The notes under the pieces: model-generated
What the model was told of the DNA's origin: nothing
The model's input: the letters and a program-made list of their open reading frames with translations, nothing else
Databases searched by the model: none
IMG/VR virus record: IMGVR_UViG_3300035145_002905
Span: 1 to 57,700 of that record
DNA: 57,700 nt
Origin: a virus
Strand: one strand, 5' to 3'
In this document: positions 54,584 to 57,700 of the stretch, one piece after another
Numbering within the stretch: position 1 is the stretch's first letter
How the letters are laid out: each line of letters opens with the position of its first letter
Made by a program: the position numbers and the translations under genes

Positions 54584-55172
54584 TATATATTACAAAGAAA
54601 GAAGTTGGAATGATTTTCACTTTTACTCATCAGAAATCTTAACTGGTGGAGTAAAAATAGTGCAACCATCTGTATATCATGAACCAAGAGGAGAAATATC
54701 TACAATATATCATTCAGATTATTACGATAGATTATTACCAGTACAAGAAAGACAAGATGGAGTAGAATTTAAACACGATAGATACTCTAAATCAGAAGAA
54801 GGAGTTTTACGAGGATTACATTATGATGATAAAACATGGAAACTTGTTTCATGTTTGACTGGTAAGATTTATTTAGTAGTTTTAGATGTAAGAGAAGGAA
54901 GTATAAATAGAAATCCACAATATGGAAGTTGGGAAACCTACATACTTTCACCTTCAACACAAACACAAGTATTAATCCCACCGGGATTTGCCAATGGACA
55001 TTATGTAATGGAGAAAAATTCAGTTTTTTATTACAAATTAGCATACAAAGGTGAGTTTAACGATGTAGATAAACAAGAAACAATAAAATGGAATAGTAAA
55101 AAGTTCAATATAGAATGGCCTTGTACTAATCCGATAATTTCAAAAAGAGATGCAAATGGAAAAGATTCTTAA
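54567..55172 (+). CDS. RmlC-like sugar 3,5-epimerase
   Basis: This 201-residue cupin resembles dTDP-4-dehydrorhamnose 3,5-epimerase. GVLRGLHYDD at 79-88 carries the catalytic-type His85, and IPPGFANGHYVM at about 138-149 with YYKLAY behind matches the second conserved block. It would epimerise a 4-keto-6-deoxy NDP-sugar made by an SDR dehydratase. It lies between SDR and TPP-enzyme genes with overlapping ends. No RmlA or RmlB is recognised in the window, so the substrate may come from the host. Confidence 0.88.
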   Translation: MAIGRSIYYKERSWNDFHFYSSEILTGGVKIVQPSVYHEPRGEISTIYHSDYYDRLLPVQERQDGVEFKHDRYSKSEEGVLRGLHYDDKTWKLVSCLTGKIYLVVLDVREGSINRNPQYGSWETYILSPSTQTQVLIPPGFANGHYVMEKNSVFYYKLAYKGEFNDVDKQETIKWNSKKFNIEWPCTNPIISKRDANGKDS

Positions 55173-55797
55173 TTTAGATTATCACGAAGATAGATGGACT
55201 GCTAGTAACCTATCAGTTCAAGAACTCATTGATTTCGAAGATGATATCATATCACATTGGGAAAATGGAGAAATCAGAGGACCAATTCATTTATCAAATG
55301 GTAATGAAGAACAACTAATAAAAATATTTAATAAAATTGCAGTTGAAGATTGGGTATTTTCAACTTGGAGGTCTCACTATCATGCACTTTTACATGGTGT
55401 TGAACCATCTGTACTCAAACAAAAAATATTAGATGGTAAATCAATTACAATCGTAGATAAAGAATGTAAATTTTATTCATCCGCGATAGTAACTGGTACT
55501 TTACCAATATCTTTAGGTGTTGCAAAAGCATTAAAACAGAAAAATAGTAAAGATAAGGTTTGGGTTTTCTTAGGTGATATGGCATTTGAAAGTGGTATCT
55601 TCTATGAAGTTCACAAATATGCAAGAAACTATGATTTACCACTTCACTTTGTGGTAGAAGATAATGGTGTTAGTACAAACACACCAACATTAGATACATG
55701 GAATGGTAAACAGAGAGAAATACCAGAAGATGTAATTTATTATAAGTATGAATCGAAGTACCCACATTATGGTACTGGTAAATGGGTAGTATTTTAA
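55150..55797 (+). CDS. Short TPP-dependent E1-alpha-like protein
   Basis: This 215-residue protein resembles the N-terminal two thirds of E1-alpha subunits of thiamine-diphosphate dehydrogenases or transketolase-like enzymes. WVFSTWRSHYHALLHGVE at about 69-86 and a GTLPISLGVAKALKQ block lead to the TPP motif, GDMAFESG at 142-149 with NG at about 175-176; the usual GDG is GDM here. Normal E1-alpha proteins have 320-400 residues, and no E1-beta gene is seen in the window. It overlaps the RmlC-like gene by 23 nt. It may build an unusual branched sugar or be a reduced relative. Confidence 0.72.
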   Translation: MQMEKILNLDYHEDRWTASNLSVQELIDFEDDIISHWENGEIRGPIHLSNGNEEQLIKIFNKIAVEDWVFSTWRSHYHALLHGVEPSVLKQKILDGKSITIVDKECKFYSSAIVTGTLPISLGVAKALKQKNSKDKVWVFLGDMAFESGIFYEVHKYARNYDLPLHFVVEDNGVSTNTPTLDTWNGKQREIPEDVIYYKYESKYPHYGTGKWVVF

Positions 55798-56738
55798 TGA
55801 ACACAAAAGGAATGATATTAGTAACAGGTTGTAGTGGGTTAGTTGGAACTCATTTATGCAACAAATTAGAAGAATATGGATATTCGGTTGTAGGTGTTGA
55901 TATAAAATATTCACCTGCACTACCAGATAGTGATAGATTTCAATATCACAATATTGATTTGAGAGATGCAGATGATGTTAGAGTTTTATTTGACCAATAT
56001 GAATTTACTGGTGTGATAAACTCGTTTGGAATCAAAGGTTCACCTGTTAGGGCAAAAGAAAGACCTATTGATTTCTTAGAACCATCAATTAAAGTAAACA
56101 CAAACATAATTGATAATTGTGTAAGACAAGATATTTGGTTAGTGTTCATGAGTTCAGTAGGAGTTTATGAACCGGCTGAAGTATTTGTAGAAGATACAGT
56201 ATGGAATACACTACCATCACCAAACGATTGGTTTCCATCTTGGAGTAAAAGAATACCTGAACTTTATTTAGAAGCATTTAAAGTACAAGAAAAATATGAA
56301 AAGTTTACAATCGTAAGACCAGCAAATATTTTTGGTGAATATGATAACTTCGGTGAAGGTGCAACTGTAATCGGAGCAACTTGTAGAAAAGTTTACGAAT
56401 CAGATGGTGAGATTGAGGCATGGGGAGATGGTACACCAACAAGAGATTTCATATACGCTGGAGATGTTGCTGATGGTTGTATTAAGTGTTTAGAGAACGA
56501 ATTACACATTACTACTAACTTGGGTAGTGGAGAAGAAATATCTATCAAGAGAATGATTGAAACAGTTGCTAGTGTTAGTGGTAAACAAATAAAAATTAAT
56601 TGGGACACAAGTAAACCCAATGGTGATATGAGAAGAAGAATGAGTACTGAGGTACAAAAAGAATTCGGACTATTACCGAAACTTGGTTTTAAAGAAGGTA
56701 TAAAAAATACATACGGTTATTATGAAAAAACAAGATAA
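55797..56738 (+). CDS. Extended SDR sugar-nucleotide enzyme, copy 2 (altered active site)
   Basis: From ATG 55797, which shares its first base with the previous stop, this is 313 residues. An upstream ATG at 55782 would add five residues. GCSGLVG at 11-17 is the NAD(P)-binding loop, and SSVGVY at about 119-124 matches the SDR Ser block. The YxxxK pair is not intact: Lys151 is preceded by Pro147 at the place of Tyr (FPSWSK). It may be a weak or specialised enzyme. It belongs to the same operon and overlaps the next start by 17 nt. Confidence 0.82.
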   Translation: MNTKGMILVTGCSGLVGTHLCNKLEEYGYSVVGVDIKYSPALPDSDRFQYHNIDLRDADDVRVLFDQYEFTGVINSFGIKGSPVRAKERPIDFLEPSIKVNTNIIDNCVRQDIWLVFMSSVGVYEPAEVFVEDTVWNTLPSPNDWFPSWSKRIPELYLEAFKVQEKYEKFTIVRPANIFGEYDNFGEGATVIGATCRKVYESDGEIEAWGDGTPTRDFIYAGDVADGCIKCLENELHITTNLGSGEEISIKRMIETVASVSGKQIKINWDTSKPNGDMRRRMSTEVQKEFGLLPKLGFKEGIKNTYGYYEKTR

Positions 56739-57700
56739 GATTTTAGTTACAGGAGCAAGTGGGTTTATCGGCTCACGATTGTTAAAAATGTTATATAAAA
56801 ATGGTTACACAAACCTAAGGTCAACTAGTTGGTCTAGGGAGTTACGCCAAGATTTTGATGGTTATGAGAATGTGGAGCATGTTAATGGAGATTTAAGAGA
56901 AGCATCTTTCTGTGAAAATATTACAAAAGATGTGGATGTTGTTTTTCATTGTGCTGCGAATACGTCCAACGCTTTGGATACTAGGGTAAATCCACTACTC
57001 CATGTAACACCTAATGTAGAAATGAATACAAATCTTATGGAACAAAGTTGGAGAAACAAAGTTCGTAAGTTTATGTTTATTTCTTCTAATACAACATATC
57101 CAGATGTTGGTGATGAATATTGTACAGAGGATATGAACGTACAAACACCAAACATATATCCAGTCTACAAAGCAGTAGGTTGGATGAAGAGATATGGAGA
57201 AACTCTTTGTGAGTTCTTTTCTAATCAAATACATGACCCGATGCAATGTGTAATTATCAGACCATCTAATTCGTTTGGACCAAATGACAAATACGATTTT
57301 GAGAAATGTCATGTTACACCAGCAAATATCAGAAAGGTAGCAGATAATTTAAATCCAATTCCACTATGGGGTGATGGTACTGAGGTAAGAGATATCATTC
57401 ATGTTGATGATATGGTTAGTGGATTCATATGTGTTGCAGAGAATGTAGATACTTATGATATCTACAATGTATGTTATGGAAAAGGACATACTGTAATGGA
57501 AGTGTTAGAACTTATCAAAGAGATTGAGGGGAACGACAATCCAATTGAGTTTGTAAACAATAAAGCACCGATGATTCCAAAGAGATTATTATCAAATGAG
57601 AAACTAACTAAACTTGGTTGGAAACCAAAGTACGATTTAAGAAGTGGTTTAGAAGATGCCATTAATTGGTATAAGGAACATCGTCATGAATATGACCCTA
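56722..57700 (+). CDS. Extended SDR sugar-nucleotide enzyme, copy 3 (partial, runs off the window)
   Basis: The frame is open from ATG 56722 to the window end with no stop (326 codons). GASGFIG at 11-17 is the cofactor loop, SSNTTYP the Ser block, and Tyr146/Lys150 (YPVYK) form the YxxxK pair. It resembles GDP-L-fucose-synthase-like and epimerase-type SDRs. Most of a normal SDR is present; only a few residues seem missing. It extends the sugar-nucleotide set of the island. Confidence 0.85.
   Translation, partial: MKKQDKILVTGASGFIGSRLLKMLYKNGYTNLRSTSWSRELRQDFDGYENVEHVNGDLREASFCENITKDVDVVFHCAANTSNALDTRVNPLLHVTPNVEMNTNLMEQSWRNKVRKFMFISSNTTYPDVGDEYCTEDMNVQTPNIYPVYKAVGWMKRYGETLCEFFSNQIHDPMQCVIIRPSNSFGPNDKYDFEKCHVTPANIRKVADNLNPIPLWGDGTEVRDIIHVDDMVSGFICVAENVDTYDIYNVCYGKGHTVMEVLELIKEIEGNDNPIEFVNNKAPMIPKRLLSNEKLTKLGWKPKYDLRSGLEDAINWYKEHRHEYDP

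Overview
The window looks like part of a large, AT-rich tailed-phage genome, distantly T4-like (contractile tail). The T4-type markers are a gp25-like and a gp6-like baseplate wedge protein, a gp5-like hub/spike protein, a gp61-like primase, a gp47/gp46 (SbcD/SbcC-type) recombination nuclease fused into one chain, a gp55-like late sigma factor, and many short overlapping genes on one strand. Every recognised gene is on the + strand except one small ribbon-helix-helix gene. No tRNA, integrase, transposase or CRISPR array was recognised. The host is not proven. Hints towards Bacteroidota are a BACON-type domain in a giant tail protein, a secreted YwqK/MORN-like protein whose signal peptide ends in a Gln-start site, and three promoters of the form TTG-N20-TATATTwr. 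That spacing also fits an ordinary sigma70 promoter, so the host call is an inference.

Layout. (1) 1-6.9 kb: early/metabolic genes, with UV-damage endonuclease, small membrane proteins, thymidylate synthase, an SGNH-hydrolase/glycosyltransferase-like fusion, a 2OG-Fe(II) oxygenase, a nucleotidyltransferase and peptide deformylase. (2) 6.9-11.2 kb: a second promoter, a secreted lysozyme/transglycosylase-like protein, a small membrane protein, the gp55-like late sigma factor, a large carbamoyltransferase, a secreted MORN-like protein and a holin-like protein, with two clear intrinsic terminators. (3) 11.2-30.8 kb: the baseplate and tail block, with spike, gp25, gp6, several unassigned structural proteins, a 2180-residue multidomain tail protein, and three tail proteins, two of which share a C-terminal module. 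(4) 30.8-37.8 kb: two sulfotransferase-like genes around a GIY-YIG-like nuclease, then primase, a glycosyltransferase-like protein and the fused nuclease/ATPase, ending at the minus-strand RHH gene. (5) 37.9-43.7 kb: a 1956-residue fibre-like protein with collagen-like and repeated modules. (6) 43.7-57.7 kb: a dense island of surface-sugar genes: four glycosyltransferases (two of them GT7 beta-1,4-galactosyltransferase-like enzymes fused to LamG-type lectin domains), a methyltransferase, a TagD-like cytidylyltransferase, a twitch-type radical SAM enzyme, a free LamG protein, another glycosyltransferase-like protein, three extended SDR sugar-nucleotide enzymes, an RmlC-like epimerase and a short TPP-dependent E1-alpha-like protein. 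The last SDR runs off the window.

How it may work together. Two promoter classes are visible: three TTG-N20-TATATT sites in front of metabolic, lysis and replication genes, and a repeated ATATTTATAyA element without a -35 box in front of most structural units and the fibre. The second class would suit the gp55-like sigma factor. The sugar island lies directly behind the giant fibre and shares its LamG-type module with the giant tail protein. This suggests a phage-encoded glycan system that decorates virion fibres or alters the host surface polysaccharide. It is the most interesting part of the window.
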